DNA of 64,000 nucleotides from Pelagibacterium xiamenense (GTDB lineage: Bacteria; Pseudomonadota; Alphaproteobacteria; Rhizobiales; Devosiaceae), in assembly GCF_021166475.1 (NCBI RefSeq), contig NZ_JAJOYS010000004.1, forward strand, positions 1 to 64,000, in the 5' to 3' direction. Of this stretch, positions 47,196-56,119 are shown piece after piece. Positions within the stretch are counted from its first letter, which is position 1, and every line of letters starts with the position of its first letter. The notes under the pieces are model-generated. The model saw only the letters and a list, made by a program, of their open reading frames with translations, had not been told where the DNA came from and did not search any database. Both the position numbers and the translations under genes were made by a program.

Positions 47196-47984
47196 GTGAG
47201 AGTGTTCTCCCTACCTTCCCTTCTTGCCGCCGGCCTCATGACGCTCGGGCTCGCCGGGCCGGCTTCCGCTCAGCAGGCCCAAGCACTGGCGCGCTACGTT
47301 GTAAGTCTCGGCGGTATCAACGTCGCTTATTTGAATGTCAGGCTCGATATCGAAAGCACCAGCTACCAGCTCGACCTGTCCGCCGACGTCGCCGGCCTCG
47401 CCCAGGTTGTTGCCGAGGGCTCGGGTTCGGTCAACTCGGGCGGCCAGGTCACGCCTTGGGGACTGGCCTCGAACCGATTCTACCTCGAGACCCGAAGCCA
47501 GGGCGAACGCTTCTCGCTCGAGACCTATTATTCGGGCGGCAACGCCTCTAACGGCATCGTCTCCCCACCTCTGGCCGACAACCCCGACCGCATCCCGGTT
47601 GAAGGAAGCCACCGCACAAACGTCAACGACCCCCTCGCAGCGTTCATCCTGCGCGGCCCGGCGCTCGACGCCTCGCTCTGCAACCGCAGGCTCAATATCT
47701 TCACCGGCATCGAACGCTTCGACATGGCACTCAGCTACGCCGACACCCAGGATGCGACGTCGACGCGCACGGGATACCAGGGGCCGGTAGTACTGTGCAC
47801 CATGCGCTACATACCGATCTCGGGCCATTTCGCCAGTTCCGAGATCACCAACTACCTTGCCGATTCGACCCGCATGATGACCTGGTATATGCCGCTCGAG
47901 GGCTCTGACGTCTTCATCCCCTACCGTGTGTTGATGGGCACAAGCTTCGGCGATCTCTCGATGGTGCTGGTCGATATCGAATAG
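47196..47984 (+). CDS. DUF3108 domain protein, exported
   Basis: About 262 residues. Start GTG 47196 gives a clear signal peptide (VFSLPSLLAAGLMTLGLAG, cleavage after PASAQ); a TTG 42 nt upstream is an alternative. The mature part is beta-rich with repeated amphipathic strands (SYQLDLSADVAGLAQVVAEG, FYLETRSQGERFSLETYYSG), as in DUF3108 proteins of the periplasm. Function unknown. It is followed by the DUF2267 gene after 18 nt, so both are probably co-transcribed. Confidence 0.83.
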   Translation: MRVFSLPSLLAAGLMTLGLAGPASAQQAQALARYVVSLGGINVAYLNVRLDIESTSYQLDLSADVAGLAQVVAEGSGSVNSGGQVTPWGLASNRFYLETRSQGERFSLETYYSGGNASNGIVSPPLADNPDRIPVEGSHRTNVNDPLAAFILRGPALDASLCNRRLNIFTGIERFDMALSYADTQDATSTRTGYQGPVVLCTMRYIPISGHFASSEITNYLADSTRMMTWYMPLEGSDVFIPYRVLMGTSFGDLSMVLVDIE

Positions 47985-48002
47985 GAACGATAAGGGAAGC
48001 CT

Positions 48003-48431
48003 ATGGGCGTACCCGCAGAATATTCCTACGCGTCCGAACAATTCCGCACCTATCTCGACGCGCTCAGGGGCCGGCTGGCGACGCATTCGAGCGCCGTTGC
48101 CTATACCTGCACCGATGGCGTTTTCCGGGTCTTTCGTGCCCGCCTCGAGCCGCAGAATGGGCTGAAATTCGCCAATGCGCTTCCCGCTGTGCTCCGCGCC
48201 ATCTTCGTCGCCGACTGGGATATCGCGGCGCCACGCCGGGCCTGGGCCGACAGGCAATCCTTGACGCTCGAAATCCAGAGCGTCCGCCAACACCACAATT
48301 TCGCGCCCGATACGGTCATCTCCGACGTTGCCTGGGCTCTGCGCCAGATCGCGGAGCCCAGGGCGTTCGAGCGCACGCTATCCGAACTGCCGCCCGAGGC
48401 GCACGCGTTCTGGACGGTCGTCATCGACTAG
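48003..48431 (+). CDS. DUF2267 domain protein
   Basis: A 142-residue protein opening with GVPAEYSYASEQFRTYLDAL, the usual start of DUF2267 proteins, and containing YTCTDGVFRVFRARL and FANALPAVLRAIFVADWD. No membrane segment. Function unknown; some relatives are stress-associated. It follows the DUF3108 gene closely. Confidence 0.8.
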   Translation: MGVPAEYSYASEQFRTYLDALRGRLATHSSAVAYTCTDGVFRVFRARLEPQNGLKFANALPAVLRAIFVADWDIAAPRRAWADRQSLTLEIQSVRQHHNFAPDTVISDVAWALRQIAEPRAFERTLSELPPEAHAFWTVVID

Positions 48432-48881
48432 CTCCGCCCGAGTCGGCCTGTCCCAATACGGAACGGTCAAAACTTTTTTCGTTTAAATCCGCGCCGGACA
48501 TGCCCGGCAATTGGGACCAATTGGGTTTCCCTCGATCAAGTCATTGATTTTTTTGGCGTTCACGCGCCGTTAGCACCTGACCCGATTCCGTCCGAATTTA
48601 CCATTTGCTAACGAAGGTGAACGGATTTGGGGGAAAACCGACCCGTTTTCGCTTCCGCGACACGCACGCGGCGTCACTTGTGGGAACGTCCGCCTGCCCC
48701 ATACAAGATGCTGTAGGGAACAAACACAGATTCGGCCGGAAATGCCGATTCGGTTCTCGTTTGTTCTTTTTTCGTTCGATAAGTTAAAGTAGGCTACCGT
48801 TTGGCCCTTGCTATTCCCAATTCGATACACCACTTTCGACACGAGACTGACGGCCCCTTCCGCAACCACCGCGCCTAGGCG
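48432..48881. other. 450-bp gap upstream of the Suv3-like helicase
   Basis: No gene recognised. After the DUF2267 stop come two adjacent small hairpins: GCCGG-ACATGC-CCGGC (48493-48508) and CAATTGG-GA-CCAATTG (48508-48523); both lack a T-run. An SOS-type box with promoter-like elements lies at 48761-48790. The sequence is more AT-rich than the flanking genes. Confidence 0.5.
48761..48790 (+). promoter_or_regulatory. Putative LexA (SOS) box and promoter of the helicase gene
   Basis: TTTGTTC-TTTTTTC-GTTC gives GTTC-N7-GTTC at 48763-48777. A possible -35 TTGTTC (48761-48766), 18-bp spacer and -10 TAAAGT (48785-48790) place the box between -35 and -10. The helicase ATG is about 105 nt downstream. 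The match is weaker in promoter quality than the two other boxes. Confidence 0.5.
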
Positions 48882-51713
48882 ATGTTCCATTCCCCATCCC
48901 AAACGGTAAAGGCGGTTCTGGGACCGACCAACACCGGCAAGACACACTACGCGATCGAGCGGATGCTGGCGCACCGCAGTGGATTGATCGGCCTGCCGCT
49001 GCGGCTTCTGGCGCGTGAAGTCTATTCGCGCCTCACCGAGCGCGCCGGCGAATCGGAAGTCGCACTGGTGACCGGCGAGGAACGGATCGTCCCCAAGAAT
49101 GCCCGCTACTGGGTTGCCACCGTCGAAGCCATGCCGGCCGAACTCGAGGTCGATTTCCTCGCTGTGGACGAGGTTCAGACGGCGACAGATTTCGACCGTG
49201 GGCACGTGTTCACCGACCGGATACTCAACCGCCGCGGCCGAGCGGAAACGCTGCTCCTGGGCGCGCAGACGATGGAGCCGGTTCTTCGGCGGCTGCTGCC
49301 GCACGCGGACATCCAATACCGCCCGCGGTTTTCGCAACTGACCTATGCGGGGTCCAAGAAAATCTCGCGGCTGCCGCGGCGCTCGGCCATTGTGGCCTTC
49401 TCCTCCAACGACGTCTATGCGATTGCCGAGCTTCTGCGCCGCGAGCGCGGGGGTGCCGCGGTGGTGATGGGCGCGCTTTCCCCGCGCACGCGTAACGCCC
49501 AGGTGGCGCTGTTCCAGAACGGCGACGTGGATTTTCTCGTAGCCACGGACGCCATCGGCATGGGACTAAACCTCGACGTCACCCACGTCGCCTTTGCCGC
49601 CGATTCGAAATACGACGGCCGCCAGTTCCGCCCTTTGACCCCCGCCGAAATCGGCCAGATCGCCGGCCGTGCCGGCCGGCATATGCGCGACGGGACTTTC
49701 GGGATCACCGGGGGCACGGAGCCCTTCTCCGACGAGGTCGTCGAACGGCTCGAAGCCCATGAATTCGAGCCGGTCAAACAACTCCAATGGCGCAACACCG
49801 CGCTCGATTTTACCTCCCTTGCCGATCTGCACCACAGCCTGGAAGCCGTGCCCGAGCATGCGAGCCTTACCCGCGTGCCCGTTGCCATCGACCAGAAGGC
49901 GCTCGAGCATCTGATGCGCCGCGAGGCGGCGCAACTGGCTACCACAGAAGAACGTGTTCGGCTTGCCTGGGAATGCAGCCAGATTCCGGACTATCGCGAT
50001 ATTTCTCCCGCGGCGCACGGCGAAATCATCGCGCGCATCTATTCAGACCTCGTTTTGAGCGGCAAGATCGACGCCGACTGGATTGCCGAGCAGGTCCGGT
50101 TCTGCGACAATACGCACGGGGACATCGATACCCTGTCCAACCGTATCCGCCAGATCCGGACATGGACGTTCATCTCGAATAGAAAAAACTGGCTGGAAGA
50201 CCCCGCACACTGGCGCGAAACAACCAAGGGAATTGAGGACGCTCTCTCCGACGCTCTGCACGAAAGGCTGATCCAGCGTTTCGTCGACCGGCGGACCAGC
50301 GTGTTGATGCGTCATCTCAGAGACAAGCATATGGTATCACCACAAATTACCGAAACGGGCGAACTCACGATCGAAGGTCACGTGATCGGCACGATCGAAG
50401 GGTTCCGGTTCACGCTCTCGCGCCTCGATGGGGAAGCCGATTCGAAAAATCTGCGTGCCGCTGCGCATACAGTCGTCGCGCCGGAAATCGCCAAACGCGC
50501 CGACCGGCTCGCGGGGGCGCCCAATGAGGAATTTGTTCTGACCACCGACGGCGTCATCCGCTGGCGCGGCGAGGTGGTCGCCGAGCTGGCCGAGGGTCCG
50601 ACGCTCCTTGCGCCCCGCGTCATCATCCTCGCCGACGAGGCACTTTCGGGTGCGGACCTTGAAAAGGTCGAGGACCGGCTCTCCCTCTGGCTGCGCCATC
50701 ATATCAACACCCAGCTCGAACAGATCGTCGCGCTCTCCGACCCGGCGGAACTGGAAGGTACCGCGCGCGGCATCGCGTTCCAGCTCTCGGAAAACCTCGG
50801 ACTCATTCCGCGCGCCCAGGTGGCCGACGATGTACGCGGGCTCGACCAGGATGTACGCGGCAAGATGCGCAAGATGGGCGTCAAGTTCGGTGCCCACCAC
50901 ATCTACCTTCCCATGACACTGAAGCCGGCCCCGCGCGAGCTTGCGCTTGTCCTGTGGGGGCTCAAGAATGGCGGCGTGCGCCAGCCTGGCATCGCAGAGC
51001 TGCCCCATATCATCCTTTCGGGCCGCACCTCGTTCCCGATCGATACGAGCTTCGATGCGCGGCTATACGAAATCGCCGGATTCAAGGTCGCAGGCGACCG
51101 GATCGTGCGCGTCGACATCCTCGAACGCCTCGCCGATATCATCCGCCCGCTCATCGCACACGACGCGAACCGCCCGTCCGACACCCCGCCGCCCGAGGGC
51201 GCTGCCGAGGCCAACGGTTTCCGTGTCACGGTCGAGATGACCTCGCTGCTGGGCTGCGCGGGCGAAGATTTCGCTTCGGTGCTCAAGTCGCTGGGCTACA
51301 AGGTCCGCCGCACGCCCAAGCCGAAGGCCGAGACACCGGCGGAATCGGACGCCACGGCACCCGAGGCGGCCGAAATGCCCGCCAATGCTGAACCGGGAAC
51401 TGTCGGGACAGAAACGGCTGCGCCCGTCGAAGCGGCGGAGCCGGCAGAAAGCACGGAACCGGCCGAACCCGAGTTCGACGAGGTCTGGTTCCCCGCGGGC
51501 CGGCGTCCCGACCGCAACCGCGCCGCGCGCAACAAGCGGACTGAGGATGATGCACGGCCACAGAACAAGGCGTTTAAGGGCAAGAAGGCCAACCCCAAAC
51601 ACCGCGAATCCGACGACAAGCCCAAGGGCAGCCGGCCCAACAGACCGCGCGCCGAAAAGCCGATCGACCCGGACTCGCCGTTTGCCGCGCTCGCCGCGCT
51701 CAAGAAGTCATGA
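48882..51713 (+). CDS. Suv3/MgpS-like DExH helicase
   Basis: A 943-residue superfamily 2 helicase of the alphaproteobacterial group related to mitochondrial SUV3. Walker A is GPTNTGKTHYA (about 14-24), the DExH-equivalent is VDEVQTATDF, and the second RecA domain has DAIGMGLNLDVTHVAFA and QIAGRAGRHMRDGTFG. A long C-terminal region (about 790-943) is first Ala/Glu/Pro-rich and then strongly basic (NRAARNKRTEDDARPQNKAF), not seen in SUV3 itself. Likely RNA unwinding in RNA turnover. The promoter region carries an SOS-like box. The stop overlaps the S4 gene by 4 nt. Confidence 0.9.
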   Translation: MFHSPSQTVKAVLGPTNTGKTHYAIERMLAHRSGLIGLPLRLLAREVYSRLTERAGESEVALVTGEERIVPKNARYWVATVEAMPAELEVDFLAVDEVQTATDFDRGHVFTDRILNRRGRAETLLLGAQTMEPVLRRLLPHADIQYRPRFSQLTYAGSKKISRLPRRSAIVAFSSNDVYAIAELLRRERGGAAVVMGALSPRTRNAQVALFQNGDVDFLVATDAIGMGLNLDVTHVAFAADSKYDGRQFRPLTPAEIGQIAGRAGRHMRDGTFGITGGTEPFSDEVVERLEAHEFEPVKQLQWRNTALDFTSLADLHHSLEAVPEHASLTRVPVAIDQKALEHLMRREAAQLATTEERVRLAWECSQIPDYRDISPAAHGEIIARIYSDLVLSGKIDADWIAEQVRFCDNTHGDIDTLSNRIRQIRTWTFISNRKNWLEDPAHWRETTKGIEDALSDALHERLIQRFVDRRTSVLMRHLRDKHMVSPQITETGELTIEGHVIGTIEGFRFTLSRLDGEADSKNLRAAAHTVVAPEIAKRADRLAGAPNEEFVLTTDGVIRWRGEVVAELAEGPTLLAPRVIILADEALSGADLEKVEDRLSLWLRHHINTQLEQIVALSDPAELEGTARGIAFQLSENLGLIPRAQVADDVRGLDQDVRGKMRKMGVKFGAHHIYLPMTLKPAPRELALVLWGLKNGGVRQPGIAELPHIILSGRTSFPIDTSFDARLYEIAGFKVAGDRIVRVDILERLADIIRPLIAHDANRPSDTPPPEGAAEANGFRVTVEMTSLLGCAGEDFASVLKSLGYKVRRTPKPKAETPAESDATAPEAAEMPANAEPGTVGTETAAPVEAAEPAESTEPAEPEFDEVWFPAGRRPDRNRAARNKRTEDDARPQNKAFKGKKANPKHRESDDKPKGSRPNRPRAEKPIDPDSPFAALAALKKS

Positions 51714-52042
51714 CGGACACCACCCGCCAGCGGCTGGACAAATGGCTCTGGCACGCTCGGGTGGTGAAATCACGCACGCTCGCGCAAAGACTGATCGAAA
51801 GTGGTGTCGTTCGGGTCAACGGGCAACGCGTGAAAGATGCCAATACCCGCGTCGCGATCGGAGACGGGCTGACTTTCGTGCTGCACGAGCGTTTGCGTGT
51901 CCTCAAGATCCTCGGCATCGGAGAGAGACGAGGGCCGGCGCGTGACGCGACCCTGCTTTACGAAGACCTTTCTCCCGAAGCACCCAGGCGCCTCGACGTC
52001 CCAGCCTGGAAGCCCTCGCCGGCGCCGGAACACGACGAGTGA
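51710..52042 (+). CDS. S4 domain RNA-binding protein (Hsp15-like)
   Basis: A 110-residue protein. The S4 domain occupies about 8-65 (RLDKWLWHARVVKSRTLAQR, then LIESGVVRVNGQRV). Related to heat-shock protein Hsp15, which rescues stalled 50S-tRNA complexes. It overlaps the helicase by 4 nt (ATGA), so both RNA-acting proteins are produced together. Confidence 0.92.
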   Translation: MTDTTRQRLDKWLWHARVVKSRTLAQRLIESGVVRVNGQRVKDANTRVAIGDGLTFVLHERLRVLKILGIGERRGPARDATLLYEDLSPEAPRRLDVPAWKPSPAPEHDE

Positions 52043-52220
52043 GCGACAAATTTGCGCTCTTGAGAAACTGATGCTGCTCACGCCGCGTTGCCCCGCAAAG
52101 CTTATCGTTTTGCCGCGGCAATCTTGGCATAAAGCGGTCTTGATGTAGCCCGCAAAACCGTTTAGCAACCGGTCTGCTCGGCCCTCACGCCATAACGCCA
52201 GCTCACCAGGACGTCCCATT

Positions 52221-52559
52221 ATGACCTATGTCGTCACCGACAATTGCATCAAATGCAAATACACAGACTGCGTCGAGGTCTGTCCGGTGGACTGTTTCTA
52301 CGAAGGCGAGAATATGCTGGTGATCCACCCGGACGAGTGCATCGACTGCGGAGTGTGCGAACCAGAATGCCCCGCCGAGGCCATCAAGCCCGATACCGAA
52401 GGCGGGCTCGATCATTGGCTCGAGGTTAACGCCAAATATTCGGAATCCTGGCCCAATATCACGGAGAAAAAACCCGAGCCGCCCGATGCCAAGGAATTCG
52501 ACGGCGTCGAGGGCAAGTTCGAGAAATACTTCTCCGAGGCCCCCGGAGAAGGCGATTGA
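52221..52559 (+). CDS. fdxA: 7Fe ferredoxin FdxA
   Basis: A 112-residue ferredoxin with nine Cys at positions 9, 12, 17, 21, 25, 40, 43, 46 and 50 ([19 protein letters not shown] and [12 protein letters not shown]). The pattern fits one 3Fe-4S and one 4Fe-4S cluster, the seven-iron type usual for alphaproteobacterial FdxA, with the typical 60-residue tail. Electron partner unknown. It stands between the S4 gene (178-bp gap) and carD. Confidence 0.95.
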   Translation: MTYVVTDNCIKCKYTDCVEVCPVDCFYEGENMLVIHPDECIDCGVCEPECPAEAIKPDTEGGLDHWLEVNAKYSESWPNITEKKPEPPDAKEFDGVEGKFEKYFSEAPGEGD

Positions 52560-52664
52560 TCTGATGGCCCTTGAAATCGGGGGCCACCGACACAACATGA
52601 CAAGCGGTTCGATTCGGCCTAGTCGCACTAGGCCGAAGTGATTCCTGATCGTGAATCACGACTT

Positions 52665-52702
52665 TTGATTTTGTCACGAAACTGTGGTATTGTGTCCACA
52701 AT
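52665..52702 (+). promoter_or_regulatory. Probable sigma-70 promoter with palindromic operator, ahead of carD
   Basis: -35 TTGATT (52665-52670), 17-bp spacer, -10 TATTGT (52688-52693). A perfect palindrome ATTGTG-TC-CACAAT (52689-52702) covers the -10 and the expected start site, as a repressor site would. Confidence 0.5.
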
Positions 52703-52733
52703 CAGTTGTGAGCCTACTTTTGTCGAACCCGTG

Positions 52734-52754
52734 TGCCCCGAGGGGCATTTTTTT
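52734..52754 (+). terminator. Strong terminator inside the carD upstream region
   Basis: TGCCCCGAGGGGCA (52734-52747) folds to a tight hairpin and is followed by seven T. It lies 175 nt after the fdxA stop, about 40 nt after the promoter at 52665-52693, and 161 nt before carD. It may end fdxA transcripts, or act as an attenuator on the carD transcript. Confidence 0.75.
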
Positions 52755-52915
52755 GTGACAGACGAGCGAAGTGTCTCAACGGACCGGAAAATCGGAGCCG
52801 GGCCGAGGTGACTTACGACTGAAACGGCCCCCGAAAGAGGCCGATCGCGTAAGAACTATGGTGCGCACCCCTCAGCGGAAAGCGGCCATCAAGGCGTCAA
52901 CAGGAGTAGCCCAGC

Positions 52916-53479
52916 ATGGCAACTAAAAAGATCACGCAGCGCGCGGGATTCAAGACCGGTGAATACATCGTCTATCCTGCGCATGGTGTCGGCCTGATCC
53001 AATCGATCGAAGAGCAGGAAGTCGCGGGCCTGTCCCTCGAGCTTTTTGTCATTTCCTTCGAGCAGGACAAACTGACGCTGCGCGTGCCCGTTGCCAAGAT
53101 CAAGTCCGTCGGCATGCGCAAGCTCGCCGAACCCGACGCGGTCGCCAAGGCGCTGGAAACCGTCGCCGGCCGTGCGCGCGTCAAACGCACCATGTGGAGC
53201 CGCCGCGCCCAGGAATACGAGGCCAAGATCAATTCGGGCGATTTGAACGCGATCTCGGAAGTCGTGCGCGACCTGTACCGCTCCGAGGACCAGCCCGAAC
53301 AATCCTATTCCGAGCGCCAGCTCTTTGAACAGGCCATGGACCGCATGAGCCGCGAGATTGCGGCGGTCAACAAGGTCACGCTGACCGAAGCGGTCAAGCT
53401 CATCACCAAGAGCCTCAACAAAAGCCCGCGCCGCGTCGCCAAGAGCGACGAAGCGGATGCCGAGGAAGCCGCCGCGTAA
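52916..53479 (+). CDS. carD: CarD family transcriptional regulator
   Basis: A 187-residue RNA polymerase-binding factor. The N-terminal RNAP-interacting domain (about 10-70) begins GFKTGEYIVYPAHGVGLIQS; a helical C-terminal domain (75-165) contacts promoter DNA, with VKRTMWSRRAQEYEAKINSG. In alphaproteobacteria CarD stabilises open complexes. It is preceded by an attenuator-like terminator and a palindromic operator and is followed by its own terminator. Confidence 0.94.
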   Translation: MATKKITQRAGFKTGEYIVYPAHGVGLIQSIEEQEVAGLSLELFVISFEQDKLTLRVPVAKIKSVGMRKLAEPDAVAKALETVAGRARVKRTMWSRRAQEYEAKINSGDLNAISEVVRDLYRSEDQPEQSYSERQLFEQAMDRMSREIAAVNKVTLTEAVKLITKSLNKSPRRVAKSDEADAEEAAA

Positions 53480-53502
53480 GTGCTGCGGCAGGACAAAACG
53501 AC

Positions 53503-53532
53503 AAAAGGCCGGTCGAATGACCGGCCTTTTTT
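53503..53532 (+). terminator. Rho-independent terminator of carD
   Basis: AAAAGGCCGGTC (53503-53514) and GACCGGCCTTTT (53519-53530) with loop GAAT, then TT. It can also serve the convergent M48 gene. Confidence 0.9.
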
Positions 53533-53567
53533 GCTTTCGGCCTGCACCGACTGGCTCCGGAACAACC

Positions 53568-55043
53568 TTAAACCACCTCGACAACCTTGTAGGAGGCCCC
53601 GGCCTCGACCGGATCTCCGGGCAGCAGGTTGTTGAGCACCAGAAACAGCTCGCGTCCGCGGTTGAGCGTGCTCATCCGCCGGGCCAGGGAATCCGCAGTA
53701 TCGCCCGAGCGCGCCGTGACAAGCTCGAGCTTGACCTTGCGGATCGACGAAAGATCGCTCGCGCGCGTACGCCGGAAGCTCGCGATGGTGTTTTCTGCAT
53801 CCCGCCGGAAGGCCTCTGTGTCTTCCTTGCCCGCGAAGATGAAGCGGTAGACGTCCTCGCCGATCCGGGCCACCGTAACGTGGAAATACCACTGATCGGT
53901 CTGCGCCCGGCCCGAGGCCATCTCGATGCCGTTGAGCGTTTGCGTCGTCACGGTTTCGGGCATCAGCCCGGCGATCCAGCCTGAACGCAGATAATCGGCA
54001 AGCGATACCCCGGGTTGCACCGAAGCGCTGTCGAACCGAAGCGCTGCGCCATCGCCGGCGACCGCGACGACCGCCGCATTGGAGATCTGCAGCTCATAGG
54101 CGCGAGGGACTTCGAAGGTGATCTCGCGCGCCGGATTGACGTAACGCTTTCCGACGATCGCGCCTTGGCGGGTATTGTCCCCGAAATCCATGCCCTCGAT
54201 CGCCCGCAGATACCCCTCGCGATCTGTCGTTCCGGTGCCCGGCGCGCCATACTCGCGCGCGGCTTCTACGGCCCGCTGGATGCGGTCGGGCGTCGAGGGA
54301 TGCGAAGAGAGGAAATCGTCACCCATCCCCGGTGTAGCGACAAATTGCGCGAACCGGCCCATGGCGGTGAGGAAGCGCGCCGCCGCGTGCGGATCGTATC
54401 CGGCGCGCGCGGCGATCTTGATGCCTTCTTGGTCAGCTTCGAGTTCCTGGCGCTGGGAGAACGCCGCAAGCGATTCCGCCGAACGCTGGGCGGTTGCGTT
54501 GGGGTCGATTACCCCGCCCAGAATACTGGTCACGACGCGGTCGACGATCTCGGAGGTCCTTACCCGGTTCGATCGCGCCCGCGCGTGCCGCAAAATGACG
54601 TGTGCGATCTCGTGTGCGATGACAGCGGCCAGCTCGCTCATGTCGTTCGCCAGCGCGAGAATTCCGCGGGTTACGTAGATAAATCCGCCGGGCAGTGCGA
54701 ATGCGTTCACTTCGGACGAATCTAAAATGGTGACAGTGAACTGCGTATCGGGCTGACCTGCGGCCGCAAGCAGCCGCGAGACCATGCGCGCGAGCATCAC
54801 CTCGGTCTTGCGATATTCGTAGACGCCGCCGTAATTGGCTATGATGCGCGGATGCTCGCGCAAGCCGATGACGGTGTCATCCGGATCTGTCCCCGCGGGC
54901 ACCGCCGGCGCGGCGCCCGAGGTTTGGCGGGTCGCGATATCGGAATTATTCAAAAGGCCCACACAGCCTGAAAGCGCCACGGTGAACAGGGCCGTGCCCC
55001 CCAGAAGGAACTGCCGCCGGGATATTGGAAGCCCGTTCATCAT
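53568..55043 (-). CDS. M48 family metalloprotease with LysM-like tail, lipoprotein
   Basis: A 491-residue envelope protease. A signal with Arg pair (ISRRQFLLGGTALFTVALSG) leads to a lipobox Cys. The zinc site HEIAH (144-148) followed by VILRHA is intact, and the third ligand lies near QELEADQEGIKIAARAGYD. The C-terminal part (about 430-491) resembles a LysM-type domain (VTARSGDTADSLARRM). Family members (BepA/LoiP) degrade misassembled outer-membrane proteins. The stop-to-start overlap with the nuclease gene is 4 nt. Confidence 0.9.
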   Translation of the reverse strand: MMNGLPISRRQFLLGGTALFTVALSGCVGLLNNSDIATRQTSGAAPAVPAGTDPDDTVIGLREHPRIIANYGGVYEYRKTEVMLARMVSRLLAAAGQPDTQFTVTILDSSEVNAFALPGGFIYVTRGILALANDMSELAAVIAHEIAHVILRHARARSNRVRTSEIVDRVVTSILGGVIDPNATAQRSAESLAAFSQRQELEADQEGIKIAARAGYDPHAAARFLTAMGRFAQFVATPGMGDDFLSSHPSTPDRIQRAVEAAREYGAPGTGTTDREGYLRAIEGMDFGDNTRQGAIVGKRYVNPAREITFEVPRAYELQISNAAVVAVAGDGAALRFDSASVQPGVSLADYLRSGWIAGLMPETVTTQTLNGIEMASGRAQTDQWYFHVTVARIGEDVYRFIFAGKEDTEAFRRDAENTIASFRRTRASDLSSIRKVKLELVTARSGDTADSLARRMSTLNRGRELFLVLNNLLPGDPVEAGASYKVVEVV

Positions 55044-55873
55044 ACGCCCAAAATCTCGATCTGCTCGGGATGGGTCACTTCCATCCGCGGCCCGTCATGG
55101 CTTTCGATCCAACCCCGCACGCGGATGAGCCGCCCCTCCAGCGCCAGCGGATCGATACCCGCCAATTGGAAAACACGCAATCCGGCCGCATCGATCACAA
55201 CGGTGAAGTCTTCCTTCCAGTAGCGCCCGAAGTTGAGATAGACGCGGTCGCCGACCTTGTCGGCATTGAGCACCCGCCCCTCGACGAGCTCATAGCCGCC
55301 CACTCGATCGAGTAAGGTGGTGACGTCGGTCGCGTCCCGCAAGGCGTAGTATGCGTCCCGCCAGATCCCGAGCCCCTCGGCGCGGCCGGACCGTTCGGCG
55401 GCATAGAGCTCGGCCAGGCAGCTCCGGTTATCCGGGAAAGAGTAGACCCGCGCCAGCCCGCGTTCGAGCATTTCGGCCTGCACCCATATCGGCCCGTCTT
55501 CGCCGGAAACGAAGACATGCGCCAACGCGCGCCCGTGCCGATCGCGGGTTTCCCCGCCATAATAGAGCGTCACCTCCTGGTGCAGAACGAGAGCGGAAAG
55601 CGCCGCTTTCGCCTCGTCGCCCAACGGCCAGGCCTCAAACCCTTCGCGCCCGAGCGGCAGCTTGGGCGCCTGCATGCCTACCAGCCTGACTGTAAGCCCC
55701 GTGTCGAGGTCCACAGTATCCCCGTCGGAGATCGAAACCACGCGCGCGCTCGGCCCGACCGTCAGCGCGGCGCAAACCTGCGCGTGCGCGGGCAGTGTCC
55801 AAAGTGTGGAGAGGCCAAGAACTGTCACAAGCAACCGATTGAGCAAATACTGGCCTCTATCCCTCGTAAGCAT
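55040..55873 (-). CDS. Thermonuclease (SNase-like) family protein, exported
   Basis: A 277-residue protein. The signal peptide ends LPAHAQVC. The SNase domain (about 40-165) shows VVSISDGDTVDLDTGLTVRL, VGMQAPKLPL and ETRDRHGRALAHVF; the usual catalytic Arg positions appear as VRLVG and RDRHGR. A second OB-like segment (195-275) follows. May cut nucleic acids in the periplasm, or be a binding variant. It is coupled to the downstream M48 gene by a 4-nt overlap. Confidence 0.87.
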   Translation of the reverse strand: MLTRDRGQYLLNRLLVTVLGLSTLWTLPAHAQVCAALTVGPSARVVSISDGDTVDLDTGLTVRLVGMQAPKLPLGREGFEAWPLGDEAKAALSALVLHQEVTLYYGGETRDRHGRALAHVFVSGEDGPIWVQAEMLERGLARVYSFPDNRSCLAELYAAERSGRAEGLGIWRDAYYALRDATDVTTLLDRVGGYELVEGRVLNADKVGDRVYLNFGRYWKEDFTVVIDAAGLRVFQLAGIDPLALEGRLIRVRGWIESHDGPRMEVTHPEQIEILGV

Positions 55874-56119
55874 AAGGCGCGCGGTTATTCTTCCCGGCCC
55901 GCCGCCCTCAAAACGACGCAGCCGCGCCTACTGTGCACTCAATTACGGCAAAAATCATCCCTGCAGTCACATGGACGACACGCAATCGCGCCGATTTATA
56001 TTTGAGAAAGCATAGTCGGCAGTTTCCGCCGCGACGCGCGCAGTGCGACCCGAACGATTTGGCCCGACGGGGCAATGCGCGTTACAACAGATCGACCGCC
56101 GCAAGCACCGGAGAGAAAG

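Larger units (their letters stand above)
52560..52915. other. 356-bp gap between fdxA and carD with several hairpins
   Basis: No gene. In order: an imperfect hairpin after the fdxA stop (TGGCCC/GGGCCA, 52565-52586), a perfect 11-bp inverted repeat TTCGGCCTAGT/ACTAGGCCGAA (52613-52637, loop CGC), GTGATTC/GAATCAC (52638-52659), a promoter with operator-like palindrome (52665-52702), and a strong terminator (52734-52754). The last 160 nt form the carD leader and end with the ribosome-binding site AGGAG (52903-52907). Confidence 0.6.
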
